The position numbers were made by a program, and so were the translations under genes. The notes under the pieces were generated by a model. That model worked only from the letters and a program-made list of their open reading frames with translations, did no database searches and was not told the DNA's origin. Shown in pieces: positions 49,439 through 63,336 of a DNA stretch of 64,000 nucleotides; the stretch's first letter is position 1; every line of letters starts with the position of its first letter. The DNA comes from Rostratula benghalensis (taxonomy: Eukaryota > Chordata > Aves > Charadriiformes > Rostratulidae): contig VXAI01000164.1 in NCBI GenBank assembly GCA_013399305.1, forward strand, positions 241,501 to 305,500, given 5' to 3'.

Positions 49439-50526
49439 TAATATAGGCAGTTAGAGACCCTTATGGCCAGCCCAGTCACTATACCTACTAGCAGCCTGTG
49501 CTGTGTCCAGGACCATCTGACACCAAGCTGTGGGTGCCTTTGAGCCACACAGACATGGTGGTGGTGTGGTTCCTTGAGCACAGAGTTGGCAGCAGAGCGC
49601 TGTCCTTTCCCATCTGCAGTTCCCAGTAGTTCTGCTGCTGAACACCCTCTCCTCAAGGCGATGTTGGATCTCCCAGCCACCCCTGAAGTTGTGGGGTTTT
49701 TCACATGTTTAAATTACAATCCCCTCGCCAACCTGTGTTACAAAATTAGTCATTAACTCACTAACTTCATCTTCATTTTTTGTACCTTTGTGTTACCAAT
49801 GTGTTACAAACGTCTTACATGTTTCATTGTGATGGAAATATGGGATTGCTAAATTTCTGCTATCCCCTTCTGCCTGAGAAAACTGGAAACTGTTAAACAC
49901 ATCAAAGATATCAGACTCCGTTACTGTCAGGAGCCAGATCTGTGTCCTTTTTCACTAGCACTCATTGCTTACAGACACGGAGTGAAGTATGGTTTACATT
50001 TCTTCCAGTTGTCTCCCGTATTTGTAGACTGTCAGATCTGATAGACCTTTTAGTCGCTCTGTTTTTCCACTTATTTTCTCCTTCTTTAAATTGTGTGTAA
50101 TCCTGGTACTGTGAGACATTCAGTGGGTTTTGTGGGACCACAGCACTTCAGAAACATCCTCTCCCTTCAGCTTCCAGCTGCCTCTGCTTAGAAGAAAATG
50201 GGTTTTCTCAGTCCCTCCACACATTGTCCACCTCCAGCATTAAAGCCACATAAAGGAGTGGTGCATCTTACTGTGGATGCTGCTAGCTCTTGCCCACGGC
50301 TGCTGTGGTGCTCGGGGAGGAGCAGTGACCTGCAGACCAGCAGCTTGTGGCAGGCGGCTGCTGCTGTTTTACAGGGCACTCCAGGGGAAACTGCACTGCT
50401 TCACGCAACCAACATCTGCCTGGAGGAGGAAAAAACCCACAACTTTGCAAAAGTACTATTGGGAACAAATCCAGAACGGGAAATCAACTAGCTCTGTTCC
50501 ATTGCAGCTTTTTTTTTTTTTTTTTA

Positions 50527-50542
50527 NNNNNNNNNNNNNNNN
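50527..50542. other. assembly gap (16 N)
   Basis: Sixteen N bases follow a T homopolymer (50511-50525) and precede TATATAAA. The gap probably reflects an unresolved simple repeat. Confidence 0.98.
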
Positions 50543-52449
50543 TATATAAATTTTCCACAAAACCATGTGTGATCTCCCACCTGCTAATTACAGATTTCTT
50601 ATGTGGGTGGGATACAGATTTCAGTTATATCAGCGTTAATCTGGGGCAACTGTATCAATGAGCTTACAATGAAGGGGGTTTTGCCATGCATCTTAAATGT
50701 AATATTAAATGGAAAATGTCTTTGTGGATTTAGCGCTTTTTCAATAATTTTAAGGGAATTCTGCCTTATTATCTCCTCTTCCACTCAAAGTCTACTGGCT
50801 TCACTAAAAAACAGTTTTGTCTTTTTCTTTTGCCACAAATGAGAGAGGTGACATTTTGGTCTAGAACTGCACTTGTAGCTGAATCCGTATCCACTCTCAT
50901 TCAAACTCCATGACTGAGTGGGAGATCAGACTCCTCTGTGGTCATGCAAAGCTTGGATGTAGATCAAGCCTCTTAGATCCACCTATTATAAGTCTTACTT
51001 ATTCTGGTGGCCTAAAACACTGCCCCTGACAGGGAATAAGAAGTAGGACTTCTCAGCACAGGTTTCTTCTCATGTCGCCATTAGCAGAAGTCACAACCAC
51101 CTGGGCACCTGCTAGTCATTTTCAGGTATCTGAGACATCCTCCTTCCACCCACCTTGCTTTTGGCACATTTCTGCATGTCTCTTCGTTTGTGGAAAAGCA
51201 GCTTCAGAGCTCTGGAGTAAGAGCGGTGGATGTGTAGAAGCTGGGTATTTGTTTTCCTTTCCTAGGTACTGGCAACTTGGGCAGAGATCACAGTTGATCT
51301 TTTCTCTCCTGTCACCATCCTAAATAGGCAGCAAGAAACATACTGCTTTCCCACCTCTGGTGTTGCTTATTTTCTTAAAGATTCTAATAGTTACTGATAT
51401 CCACTGCCAGCAGTGTGGATGGGAAGCTGTGGTTCCAGTGATGAACTGCAGGGGCATTTCATTAATGTTGTGGGAGAATAATTGCTTTCCCTAAGTTATG
51501 GTCCCAGTTTTAATCCTTTTTTAAAATTATTTTATTTTTTCTACTTTTTCTTTCTGGTATGTAATAAAGAACAGACAATATAAGGAAAAGCCGAAACTGA
51601 AGGCATATGGAATTTTCTTGCAGCCTTCAGTGTATCTTAGACAATTTTTGTGATGTAGGAAGCCCTGTGGGCCACAGGTTCCCTGTTTTTAAAATGGGCA
51701 TTATAATACTTAATCAGGTCAAAAGGCTGGGATGAACTTGGGCGGTAAGTGCTTTAAGCCACGCACAATGGAGAGCTGTTAGATTTGTCTCTGGAAGAGG
51801 ACATATGTCCCCACACTGCAGCTCTGACCTCAGAAAGAAAATTATGTGTGAAGATGCTGTTTATGATTTTGATTGACCTGGGATTAGTCCTGGTGTTTTG
51901 GATGACCTTATGTGAAGTTCCGGTTTGAGTGACTCTGTAAGCAAGAGATACTCTGAGACTGAGACTTCAGAAGCATCAGTAACACAAAAATAAAGTGGAA
52001 CAAGATAAATATAAAATAAAATGCCAGTGGAAATCCCTCTCTTCTCACCTTCCTGCAGATATATTAATGCTGCTGCTGCCATGTGTGCATGAGAAGTGAG
52101 AGCTGAGGATGCTGAGCGCTGGGACACGATGTGGGTGGGCAGGCTGCCTAAAGCTGGAGAAGCAGAAGTTATTTCGGCTGGCGTGGACAAGGGGGCAAGC
52201 AGGCACTGCTCTGGGCGACCTGCCCAGTCTCCTATGGGAAGGGGCATAAGGTTTAACTCCCATCTCACTACCCTGGATATTTGTGCTGGCTAGACAATAC
52301 AGCTTCCTTATAGAAGCTCCAAAAATATATATATATGAAAAGCTTATTTCACTTATCAGCTGCAGAAATACAAATACAAATTTCTGGCCTAAATTGTGGG
52401 CAGCACTGCTAACCTCAGGCATTCCAGTATCTGGAGATAAACTCAGAAT

Positions 52450-52467
52450 CACACACACACACACACA
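52450..52467 (+). repeat. (CA)9 microsatellite
   Basis: A perfect CA dinucleotide run followed by AAAA. Confidence 0.95.
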
Positions 52468-53217
52468 AAAATTAATCCTATTCTGATTTTTTTAAAAGTA
52501 TAGCTAGTCCACATTTTCATGGTTTTTGTTGTGTGAAAGCTACACATCCAACGATTTCAAGAGGGAGGTGTGGGGAAAGATACTCTCCAATCTCCAGGGC
52601 CAGGGCTATGAGACCTCCCCAGCAGTTGTAAGGCTTGTATTAAACCTGAGAGGTGGCAGGAATCTCTCTCTGATGCGACATCCAGATGGAGGGGAAAGCG
52701 GTTGCCAGGGTGACATTGAAAATAGAGCTTGGCCTACTCTGTTCCCATTGCAAGAGAGGTCCTCAGGGATAGCTTCAACGGGAGAGGAACGCTTTATACA
52801 ATGGGAACTCATATGCTGCTGTTGCAAACACGTGCATCGGTGGCATCATACCTAGGAGAGCCCAAACATGCAGGCGAATGTTTTTCATGTTTTGCTCATA
52901 AATGCAGAATCCTAAATTGTGGATTTGGAAAGTAAAGAGAACCTTTTTTGTCGTCTCCAGCACCCGCTTGCATCTCATGCACCTTTGTGGTCTTTGAGCA
53001 ACAGAAACATTTGGGTTCAAATGTAAAAATATGTTTCAGACTTCAGATCTGTAGAAATAGTGAGTTAATCATGTGTAATCTTAAGCAATTTAGTTAGTTT
53101 AAATAGATCTCATAAAGATTTTCTCTGGAGTCTTTCTCTTGGGAAGCCATATTACCAAGCATTTTTACGCTTTGAATTAAATTAAAATGAAGGCTTTCGC
53201 CATGTTATTTTCTCTCC

Positions 53218-53233
53218 TTTTTTTTTTTTTTTT
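53218..53233 (+). repeat. T16 homopolymer
   Basis: An uninterrupted T run following TCTCTCC; it resembles a polypyrimidine tract (ending TTTTAG at 53235) but is followed by an immediate stop-rich region. Confidence 0.9.
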
Positions 53234-56200
53234 AGTGATAAATCTTGAGGTATATTTTCCTTTTAAAAGTTATTTCTCTGCTCTTTGGCTTTTAACTCAG
53301 CATTTGTTGAAATTCCTTAGAAATGGGGCTACCCTGCCTCTGAGGTGATTTACACTGAGAAGAATGTTGAAGAATTACAGATTACTGTTGGTAACATACC
53401 TGTGTAACATTAAAATCAGGTTAATTGCTTACATTTCACTGGAAGTTATGGATTGCTGCAGAGCTTAGTACTTCTGCAGATACTGGTACAGCAGGGGGGT
53501 TTTATTGATAGTTAAATAGCAGTAGAAGTTGTCTGCGTTCAGAAGGGACCTCTTTGAGGGAGGACAGAACATTTCTCAAAGCTTCATATTTTCCCAAAGG
53601 GATTTTTGTAGCAGAACATGCCTGCTGTTCAAAGGAAATATTCCCTGTATGAGCAAATGAATGAAAAAGTTAGCTTTACAATAGACACCCTATTAAACTT
53701 TAAGGGGGCTGAAGTGAAGGAGCCCAGCTCCATGTGTTTTCAGAAAGCTAATAAAAACCAGAAAATTATCTGTGGTGCTCTGCAAGGCAGCATAAGTACA
53801 GGAGGCTGTTGCAAAACCTGCAGAAAGAAGCAGGGCAGAGGCACTGAAAGAACACAACTAGGCAGTGATACAGCAGAAATCCAAAGTAGTGAATCTTTGC
53901 CGTTTTAATTGACAAAGTTAAGTGCCAATTTGTAATATTCTCTCTCTCTCCCACTCATTTTCTTTTCAAGTTTCAAGTGAGATTTTGAGTGGCAAATAAG
54001 GAGTCTGCCCCCTCCCATTAGCAAACCAGGGGATGTGAGTACTATGTGCCTGCGCGGAGAGGACGTTGCCGCTATTGACAGCTCTTTGTGCAACGCAGGG
54101 GGGGACCCAGCCATGGGTGGCATCCCCCCAGCTCACTGCCCAAGACTGGCTCAGCCCTTTGGTCTCTGACCCTGGCAGACAAAAGGGAATCTGTTTCTTG
54201 TGTCCCCTTTCCATTTGTCCCACAAAATCAGCCATCTCCAGCCTTGTGGTGGGTACTTGGTGAAAGAAAAGGGAACAGTTTTTTTCAGCTAGAGCTGGGG
54301 AATGCTATTTTGGTGCATCCTCTTAGCTCTCATGTCTGCTCATGTGTGCATGTGTGTGCGTGGGGTAGGGTGGCTTTCTTGGCCTGATCTGTCAGCTTTA
54401 TAGATATTCCTGTAATAAAGACTCGTGCTAATTACACAAGACATGTTGACTGTTTTAATGTACAGTAATTGCTGCTCTTGCAGGACATCCACCCACTTCA
54501 CTGTGGGCAGAGGCTCCGGGCTTTTCTCAAAACATCTGAGTTTATAGGAAGTTTTAGAATCTGATTTTTACAATATTTGCTAGTGCAGACTGAGGATGGA
54601 GCATTTCAGAATTCTCTTTGCTGCCCCAAATTCAGCCAGATTTTGTTTAGGAACTGTGGAAAACATTAAAGGAACCTGTGAATACAAAATTGAACATTAC
54701 AATCAGAAAAAGAGGCCATCTCTCCTAATGAGGCTTTATTTAACCAGTGACAATGCACTGAGAAACCTAGAGGAAATAGGTCAGCTAAGAAATCTGGTAC
54801 TACAAATGCTTGCTGTAATTTCCCCCCACTAAAATGGAGACCCTTCTGAAAGGGCTGGTTAAGGAACCAGCCCCTGAATTCCTGCAGCTAATTTGCAAGC
54901 CATGGATGAAAAGACTGGGGTGCTGGGACTCAAGACAGGCTATGTGTCAGATCCACAGTAAGATGGATTCACACAACAGAGTGTAATGAGGAAACACCTG
55001 AGTTGTCTCAGCAATTAGAGGGGTCAGTACCCTACCTGTTTCAGCACTACTAACAAGCTAGTTAACCCTTCCTTAATGCCACGATTTCATGACTTGATTA
55101 AACCAGGAATTAGCCAGGGCTGATGTCAAGAGAAATTATGCTTTCCAGTCCCAGCTGTGAGTTTTTACTTGGTGCCACCTCCTTCCTTAACCACAAGTGT
55201 ACCATAAACTGGAGCAGGGCACTGGGCAGGTTTAGAGTGAAGCATCTGCATGAGCTAGTTTTGACTTTGTCACTTCTCTGAACTGCTTTGGTGCAAAGGT
55301 TTGTGCTGGCTCAAGCAAAAAAAGGTGGGGGGAGGGAAGGAAGAGGTGCTGAGGGGCGGTGGGACTGCTTCACTAATGGCAGTGCCGGTTTGTGCAGTGT
55401 GAAAGCATCGGTGAAATGGTGACCTGAAGAAGGGCTTCTTTATCTTAGTGCTATACAAGTACAGTGATGTACAGACATGGCTGCATGCCTTCCAAGACTC
55501 GATCTTGGCATTTTCATGCAGAGGTGTATTAAAACTCTCTCAGAGAAAGACCTGTGAACCAGGTTACTTCAGGCCCTGGTACTGCCTCAAGATTTTTAGT
55601 TACTCTTGCTTCTGACGTCAGGCAAAGCCAAGTTATAAGCTTGCACCCCTGATTCTTTTTATAAAATGCATAAAGTAGGGTTGTCAATGTAAATGTTCTT
55701 ATACTACGTACGGATTGCATTAAAGGAAGATTTTGCTCTGAGATCAGATACTGCTTTCCAAGTACAGACAGCATCTGCATCATCACAGAATATAGCCAAG
55801 GATGAGATAGCACACCAGTTATTTAATATTTGAGCCAATAAAAACTGCATCAGACCATCCCCAAGAAATATTTGTGTTGTTAAAAGGAATAGGAAAACTA
55901 ATGGTCTGGTAAAAGAAAGTTCTAAACCTCCCTGATTAAAGATAAAGGAAATCTTCTGGACAGAAAAAATATCTGAATAGATTTCCAAAAGAGACATCTC
56001 AACTGCAAAGGGAAAATTGAATTCCCAAGACTTAGAGTTCCTGTAGTGCAGACAGGATGAAAGCCTACAATTGCATAACAGGTCTTCAGCTAGAAAGACC
56101 AGGAAAGTAAACCTCAAAAAGTGATGCCAAAACCAAAATTGTGTGCATTTCCAGTGGCTTTGCATGGTGGGTCTGTCTGAGCTTTGACACTTTCCTTTAC

Positions 56201-57070
56201 CACTTCACGCATTGGCATTGCGTTGTTTCAACATCTCCAAAGACATGCTTCTCTTTAAGCAGAATGTTTGTCCTCTCAAAGGAAGAAGTGTCTTCCTGTG
56301 ACCACTCTACCAGAAAACTTGTCTGGCATGTAGCAAAAGAAGTGGGCAGGATTTAGGATCTACAGGTCCTGAAAAAGCCTGTGAGATTGAATGGAACAGC
56401 GTGGCTTGGTACATAGCTGAGGATCTTGTTTGTGGTCTCCTTTGTGCCCAGTGGTCATGTCCTCAATAGCTGTGTGCCCCAGCCTGTGGCAGAGGCACCA
56501 GCCAAGCCACTGAACCATAACACAAGATGACCTTACACTAAGGTCTCATCAAAACAAGAAGCTTAACAATAAAGAAGTTGTGAAAAGACAAACTAACAAT
56601 CTCTTTTGAAAAGTGAATCTGGCCCAAGTCAATCCACACTAAGGATGGTCAGACTCAAGGACTTTCTATTTATTTCAGTTAATTCTCTTCAGTATACCGT
56701 AGACTAAATTGTTCAGCAGCAGCAACAGATGCTTAGATACCATGGTGATGGGTGCTATAGAAAACCTTGCATAGCTATGGAAACCACAGTTGCATTTATC
56801 CTTCAGATCTGAGTATCTGGCAGCCCATGTCTATCCTTCATGTTCTGGAAGATCATGAAAAAAATACTTGTACACGGTATAATATTTCACAGCTTTCTTT
56901 TTACTTGGCAATGTACACTTATCTCTATTCGATAATAATAACGGTACATGTATTTTTAGACTAACATTATGTGATGGTAATTCTACTGTTATCCAATGTA
57001 ATATAAGCTGAGAAAAAAAAAAGCGCCCTTTACAGGGAAGGGGAAATCAAATCAGATTTAACCTGGTGGC

Positions 57071-57089
57071 AGATAAACGGGATTTATCT
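57071..57089. promoter_or_regulatory. inverted paired GATA site
   Basis: AGATAAA (57071-57077) and TTTATCT (57083-57089) are exact reverse complements with the 5-base spacer CGGGA. Each arm has a full AGATAA GATA-factor core. Palindromic paired GATA sites bind the two zinc fingers of GATA1-3 tightly. Presence is by sequence only; function is inferred. Confidence 0.35.
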
Positions 57090-60000
57090 CAGAGTTTAAA
57101 TAAACGCTTTTTTTCATTAAAAAATAAAGAAAAGAGCAGAAAGTATATGCCTGGCTTACTCAGTCTCTGTTTTCAATAAGTCTTCCTAATTGTCTGGTTT
57201 TGCTATGCAGAGAGTAAGAACAGAACATGTATTGTATCTGACACATCTTTGTAACCCAGAGGAATGAGAACAAGACTAAGAGCAAGGTATTTCAGAGCCC
57301 CCCCTCATGGGTCTGACAATGGCTGTATCATCAGGGACAAGTGACATTCCTTCTCTGTTCTCCTTCCTCATCTCCAGAACTAAGGCAATAACACAAAGCT
57401 GTACGTATCTGCATTAGAAGAAAAAAAAAAGCCAAATGGAGGTGACAAAGTCGCTTTTCACTTGCAGTAATTGGCTGCATTCTAAGCTATCGTTAAAAAT
57501 GAAACAAGCTGTGTTAGCATCATAGTACCTTTTGCTTTTACCTATCCTATTTTTACACAGGCAAGCGGCTCAGCCTGCATACCCAGGCAGCTGCCATGGC
57601 TGATCTGGCAGCAGCATACTGCTGACTTGGTCATTCACGCTGGGCAAACGTGCTCCAAAAGCACCCAGTCCACAAGCCACACGAGCTTGACAGACCATGG
57701 CCTCAACTGAAATCTGTGGCAAACTTTCCATTGATACAGCCATATTCCTTGCTGCCCTGTGGTGTTCATGGATTAGCATGGGGTCACCAATACTTATTCC
57801 CTTCTTATTCCTGCACTATCAGCTCTCAAGCTAATCTGGGAAGCAGAAGCATATGAAGTAGAGACCTTGGATATCACAGAGAAACTCACAGAGGTGTCAA
57901 CTCTTTGGGTGCTCCAGACACACAGTGAGAAGAATTTCTACGTGAAATGTCTTTGTTAGCTTATTTTCCAGAAATTAACTCTGATCTTAAGCACAGTAAG
58001 GATATTTCTTTAAAAAAAAAATGAAATAGATAACCAGAATTGCAAAGGTTTATAAAGTCATGGGTGACAAACAAATGGAAAACAAATTACACCTAATTTT
58101 CTTTCAAGGAGATCATAGCCATTGGGCTGTCTTGATAAAACACACTAGCCTTTATTTACACGGTGTTCCTTCGATGCTTCCTACAGTAGGGTGGTTTTTT
58201 TTTTCCAATTAAAATCTTCTTACCCCCTCCCCTTTCTAACTTATTTAAGAGGCAGTTTCAACACTCCTTTCCACCGTTTATTGACAGCCCTCTCCTCTCC
58301 CAAAATGTCAATACCTCTTTAGTTAACTGGGTGCCCTCTGACTGACTGGGCTGGACAATTAGCAAATCACTGGTGTAGCAAGGAGTAAAGCTTTTCCTTT
58401 CCCCATATCATCGACTTCTGATGAATTAGCAAATCTCAGCATGAAGCTGTTCAGTACTTAAACTTCATTACCTATCAATATTAAAACAAGCAGCCACTCC
58501 TGCTACAGACACACAAGAGAGATTTATAGACACAGTTTGTACTCTGGCCCATGACTGAGACCAAATACAGCAATTACATGTTTGAGGCCTCCGGACCCCA
58601 ACCTGCAGTTTCAAGGAGTACTGTGACATGTGAATGGCAGAAAATGAGCCAGAATTTGAATTGATTGCATTTTTTTCTAAACGTGATCCCAGGCCAGATA
58701 AGTTCCTGAGGGTAAGAAGTAACATATTCCTTTTGATAAACCCTATCTGAGGTTACTGTATCCAGACGCAGGCCCTGATAATGATTTAATTCTGAATCTA
58801 CTATGGCTTTTGGCAGATGTAGAAAAAAAAATAAAAGAAAAATTGTACAGCTACCTATTCATCTTTGTTGGGCAAAATCCTCAGTTATAGGCTTGAGCAG
58901 TGGAGATCATGTGTCTTTCACAGCTTGAAATCCTGGCAAAAAGGAACTTGAGGAATTTCAGCTATTCCACATGACACCGGGCTTGCCTTGTTACTTTCTT
59001 CTGAGTAATCTTCCTCCAAAAAGGAAAATCTGAAGCAGCATGGCATTTGTACAGATGTGACTTTTTGCACTCGAGGGCTGCTCCCTACTTACAGGGCAAT
59101 GGCAGCTTTCCCAGCCATTGCTCCCGTCAAGCAGGATAGTGTTGAGCCTGTAGCTGAAAGAGCATTACTTCACATTATTGTTTTCCCTGGGAAAAAAAAG
59201 CGTGACCAGGATATGTTTTACTTTCCTTCTCTCCACAGATATATCTGCCTCCACAAAAGTGGCCATTCTGGTCCAAATCCAAGAGGTTTGGCCTGCATCA
59301 TAAACAGAAAATATCTCACAGCTTGAAGCATTTCACTTGGCTGCTTCCCCCCTCCCACCATCACAGACTTGATGGGGACTGAGTGCAGCCAGAGGTGAGG
59401 GAGGTCCCTGGCCTGGTGCAGCAGCAGAAGAGGAAGGAATTGGCAGGGAGAGGTTGGGACAAGCAAGACGTGTGTCCGACGACTAGGGGACAGCAAGAGT
59501 CAGGGCAAAGAGGCAAGGAAGACATCTGTCAGAAACCAGGGAGGAACAACAACACAGCATCACCCTCTGCCTGTGTGACAGCCCTCCTCCCTACAAAGGG
59601 ACTGGAGACAACCCTCTCTGGAATTATTTCCCCCCATTAAAAAATATCTTTAAGTTCTTTACAACATAAATGTTTTCTGCCAGGTTCCCCTTACACCAGA
59701 AACGTCTATTCAGGACAGTACCCACCACTTAGACCCTCTGCCCCGCAGGGCTCGGTGCTTGCCATGGGCCAGAGCCAATATTTTTTGAAGGCTCACGTCT
59801 GTCTCCACACTGTGCTGCCAGGTGCTGTCTCAACGCCACTGAACCAGACAAATCTTCACTTGTTCCTTGCTCCTTGACATTTCCTCCACAGGGCCAGTGG
59901 AGGCGAAAGGGATCAGCCATGGCAGCAGCTGTCCCAGCAAATGCATCATGGAGCCCCATTTTGGACTGGGGGCATGCAAACACTCTTGTTCCTCTTGATC

Positions 60001-62818
60001 CTGTCACTGGCAAATGAGTCATGGAGACAACAAAACATCTCAAGTATTTGGCAAATGTGAGCTGAATCTGCAAAAGATGTTATTTGTGGCCCTCTGAGAA
60101 TGATATGTGAACCTCAGGTGTAACTAACCCCTCCCTGCTGCCCTGGGGCTGCACTCAGACCATAGTGCCATGGCCAGCCTGGGGCAGGCCAGCCTTGCCA
60201 GGGCAACTGCACACCTGCACTTCTACACATCACCTCAGTCACTCCAGCTTGACCTCCTGTCTGGGAGTTTCAGTGATCTGCTGAGGGGTGGATGCCTGCA
60301 GATGGCCTTCAGCTGCCTGATGGCAAGCAGGGACATTGCTGCTGCCATAGGTGTTCTTTACTTTTCCCATCAGTCTGACTGCTCATGCTGCCCTCCCTCT
60401 TACCAGTTTCCAAAATGGAGAAGTGGACTACACTACAACAGCCCTTCCCCTTTTTCCTGAAGGTTTTCTTCATCTTTGTGGAAAGGTTTTCTATTTCCAG
60501 TCCCACCTCCAAGGTGAATGGACATACTTATTTTGCCATGCTGCAAACTAGAGTACCAAGAGCTACTGGGGTGTTGTTTCACTCTTTATGCAACGGTGAA
60601 AAATTCATCTTATATATGGTTGCTGCCAGGCTTGAGCTGCTCCTTATGTCTAGGAACATGCCTGTGTAGATATAATGCAGCATAAAAATGAGCTCTTGAG
60701 GAAGAAAGATACCTGATGCCGCTGCAGGACTGGTTCAAGGACCCTGATGCTGGAAAAGCTGCATCCTCTTCCCCTTCCCCCCTCCAAAAACACAGAAGCA
60801 TTTTTAAGCCTTCTGGTTTTCAAATGGAAGACACATGTCCAAAAACATGTGTCCAGGTGTAATGTGAGTGAAGCTTCGTATGGAGACTCTTTCAGAGCAC
60901 ACTTAAGGCAAATGAACATCTTAACTTTCGGTGTCTAGCCTTCCTCCTTAGCCAGAAGAGGCATCTTCTGGAGCGTGAAGGGAAACAACCCAGCCTGGAT
61001 GCTCTGGGGCTCAGAGACACTTTCCCCAGATCACTGAGAACATGCAGGGCTGGATGTGCAGTTATTCTGTGATTCTCATCAGCACAAGACAGAAAGCTTT
61101 CTTTCCTCTTTTTTCTCACCAGTTCCTCTATTATGTATAAACCAAATGAATTCCTGTATAAGCCAATAGTTTGCACTAATTTTTTTTTAAAAATCCATTC
61201 TTACTACTTTTAATGATGATTCTTCAGTCACAGGAGGTTCTTTGTGTTTCCAGAAATGTCATCTGTCTTAGTCCTGTTGTGTTCACCAGTTGTTACCTAG
61301 AATACTGAATTAGGGGATTTTGTTCCTTTTATTTGGTAACAGGAACAAAAAAGCTCTACCATGTCAATGTTTTGTGAAAGCAGAGTCCATAATTAGGACT
61401 ACATTTTAGCAGGAGCTAGGCCTCACTGCTCTGTGTTTCAGAGCCTTTGTGATCTGGTTGACTAGGCTCCCTTTCCAAGAATGATATCAACTTGTAGGAG
61501 AAATCTCAAGGAAAATAATTTAATTCATCACGACATGTGATTATATACTTGCCTCCAAAGGCGTGCACAGCCTACTGATGTCAGCAGTGTTGTATAAAAT
61601 GTGCATAAAATGAAGACCCTACTTCAGTCTTTCATTGAACCAATGTCAAGGCAGAACTGCTACTTTCATACCTTCGGTCAACGTGAACATTGTCTGATCA
61701 TCTCAGATGATGATCATTTGGAACAGCCTTTCAGTCTGCTAAAAGAAAGACAAAAAAATTGCAGTAAAAATTCTCTCTTTTAGAAAGGTCAAATGCACAA
61801 AAAGTACATTTCTGAAGGAATGCTGGATGACCCCCAGAGCCTCTCACAGGCAATTTTCCTGCCCCTGCACTGTTTGGAGTTTTAATTGCCTTTTTGGGGA
61901 GGTGCTAGTAGCTGCCTGAAAGTGTAGTCACAATTCAGCAATTTGGCACACGTGACTCCTCCAAATGTGGGAGCAATTAGCAAAAAGCGATATGGTGAAT
62001 GGTAGCGTAAGCACCGGATTCTGGATAGCATTCAGATGAGAAATCTAAACCAGAAGAGTGTGGAGCAGACGGAAATCTAAACAAGTTTTCACAGAAATAA
62101 AACATATTGGCTATACTTAGGTAATGAGAGTCTAACATTAGAAGATTGAATTCAGAGTCACCATTGCACTCCTAGACCTTGGTGACTGAACGGGTCGCAA
62201 CAAGTTCACAAAATCAGTTTGTGAGAAAAAAATATCCAAAATTCTTAGTAGATGTAGCTTTAAAGACTTCTGGTGTTATTAAGTGAGCCCAGATTGGACA
62301 GGGAGCACGCTGGTTCTTAGCAGAGAGTTAAACAATCTGTATTCTAGACATTAGTTATTTATTTAAGACTGTAAAGATTTGGTTATACCCACAAGATCTA
62401 ATTTCCTAGAAAGTTTTTGGTTATATTGTGTATACAGCATTGGTTTTGGCAACCTGCAGGATGCCACGGCAAATTAACAGTAGGCTTAAGACATCAACCA
62501 GTGAGCAGTTTCTGTCTTATGGACACCAAGTCCCTAAGTCATTAAATCCTTCCTATTTCAAACAGCTGCAATCTGTGTTTGTCCTAAATAATGTCTCCCC
62601 AGTCCAGCAATGTTTGCCTTAATAACTGGAAATTAACTATTTGTAACCAGGACAGTAGTGTCTCCAGGGTCCATTACACCTCAAATAGTTTTTTTCCCTA
62701 CTAGCAAGGTCCCCCCTCTCTTCAACACCTGATAGTGGTGCCCGGCCACGTTCACTGTTTCTGGGGGTGGCCTGATGGAGGCTGGGGTGGCCCAATGCTG
62801 AGGCAGGCGAGTGTGCAA

Positions 62819-62880
62819 CAGGAGGGAAAGAAAAAAAAAAAAGGAAGGGAAATTGGGAAGAGACAGAAAAGGAAAGAAGG
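62819..62880 (+). repeat. purine-rich tract with poly-A
   Basis: About 60 bases almost entirely A and G, including an A12 run. Low complexity, with potential for triplex formation, and probably of no specific function. Confidence 0.85.
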
Positions 62881-62947
62881 ATGATACAATAAATTAGAAG
62901 GTAAACATGGTGGCTAGAAAGCTAAGAAGAGGCACAAGCAGCTGATC

Positions 62948-63048
62948 AATTAATTAGCAAGGGATAATTAATTAGTGAGCAAATCCAAAGGGCAATGAAA
63001 TTAAATAGTTAATTATGCAATGGAGCAAACAATCAGCAAATTAATTAA
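62948..63048. promoter_or_regulatory. cluster of four AATTAATTA/TTAATTAA motifs
   Basis: AATTAATTA occurs at 62948-62956 and 62966-62974, TTAATTAT at 63009-63016 and TTAATTAA at 63041-63048, all within 101 bp and separated by non-repetitive sequence. The TAATTA palindrome is the preferred site of paired-class and related homeodomain dimers, so this may be a homeodomain-responsive element. Alternatively it is chance in AT-rich DNA. Confidence 0.3.
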
Positions 63049-63288
63049 CTGTATGTCGATCTACCAGGTGTTCTGATTATTTATTTGTGAAACTATTTAT
63101 TCTCTGGTATTTCAATTATTCATGGTATCTCTGGCCATGGAGCTTACAGCCTGTTTAAATGCAAGGTTCAACCATGTGCATCTAAAAAGCATTTATCTTG
63201 ATAGTGCAAGTGAGATGAGTGGGACACTAATGGAAAGTGTTCAGAACCATGGCTGTTCTGAATAAATTGCCTTAGAAGAAGATGTTAC

Positions 63289-63336
63289 ATATAATTTAAC
63301 ATACACATAATATAATATAACATAATATATAATATG
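63289..63336. repeat. AT-rich simple repeat
   Basis: Repeated ATAATATAA and CATAATAT words form a degenerate low-complexity tract. Confidence 0.85.

Larger units (their letters stand above)
45421..50510. other. non-coding stretch, no gene recognised
   Basis: Contains T-rich runs (45468-45480, 45899-45931), an A16 run (48107-48122), a palindromic TA repeat (49419-49438) and no recognised gene. Open frames of 60-130 codons are present on both strands without domains. The segment 46950-47210 is GC-richer but has no splice-framed coding evidence that I can defend. Confidence 0.5.
50543..62700. other. long non-coding stretch, no gene recognised
   Basis: No recognised gene or transposon. Local features are a (CA)n microsatellite (52450-52467), a T16 run (53218-53233), a paired GATA dyad (57071-57089) and small CpG-richer spots near 52100-52210 and 54050-54100. 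Open frames such as 54596-54832 plus (78 codons) and 55704-56165 minus (153 codons) have no recognisable domain. Confidence 0.5.

Noticed and set aside
61050..61075. TTATTCTGTGATTCTCATC, resembling a CR1 octamer tail
   Set aside because: Only one octamer-like unit and no CR1 3'-UTR sequence upstream.
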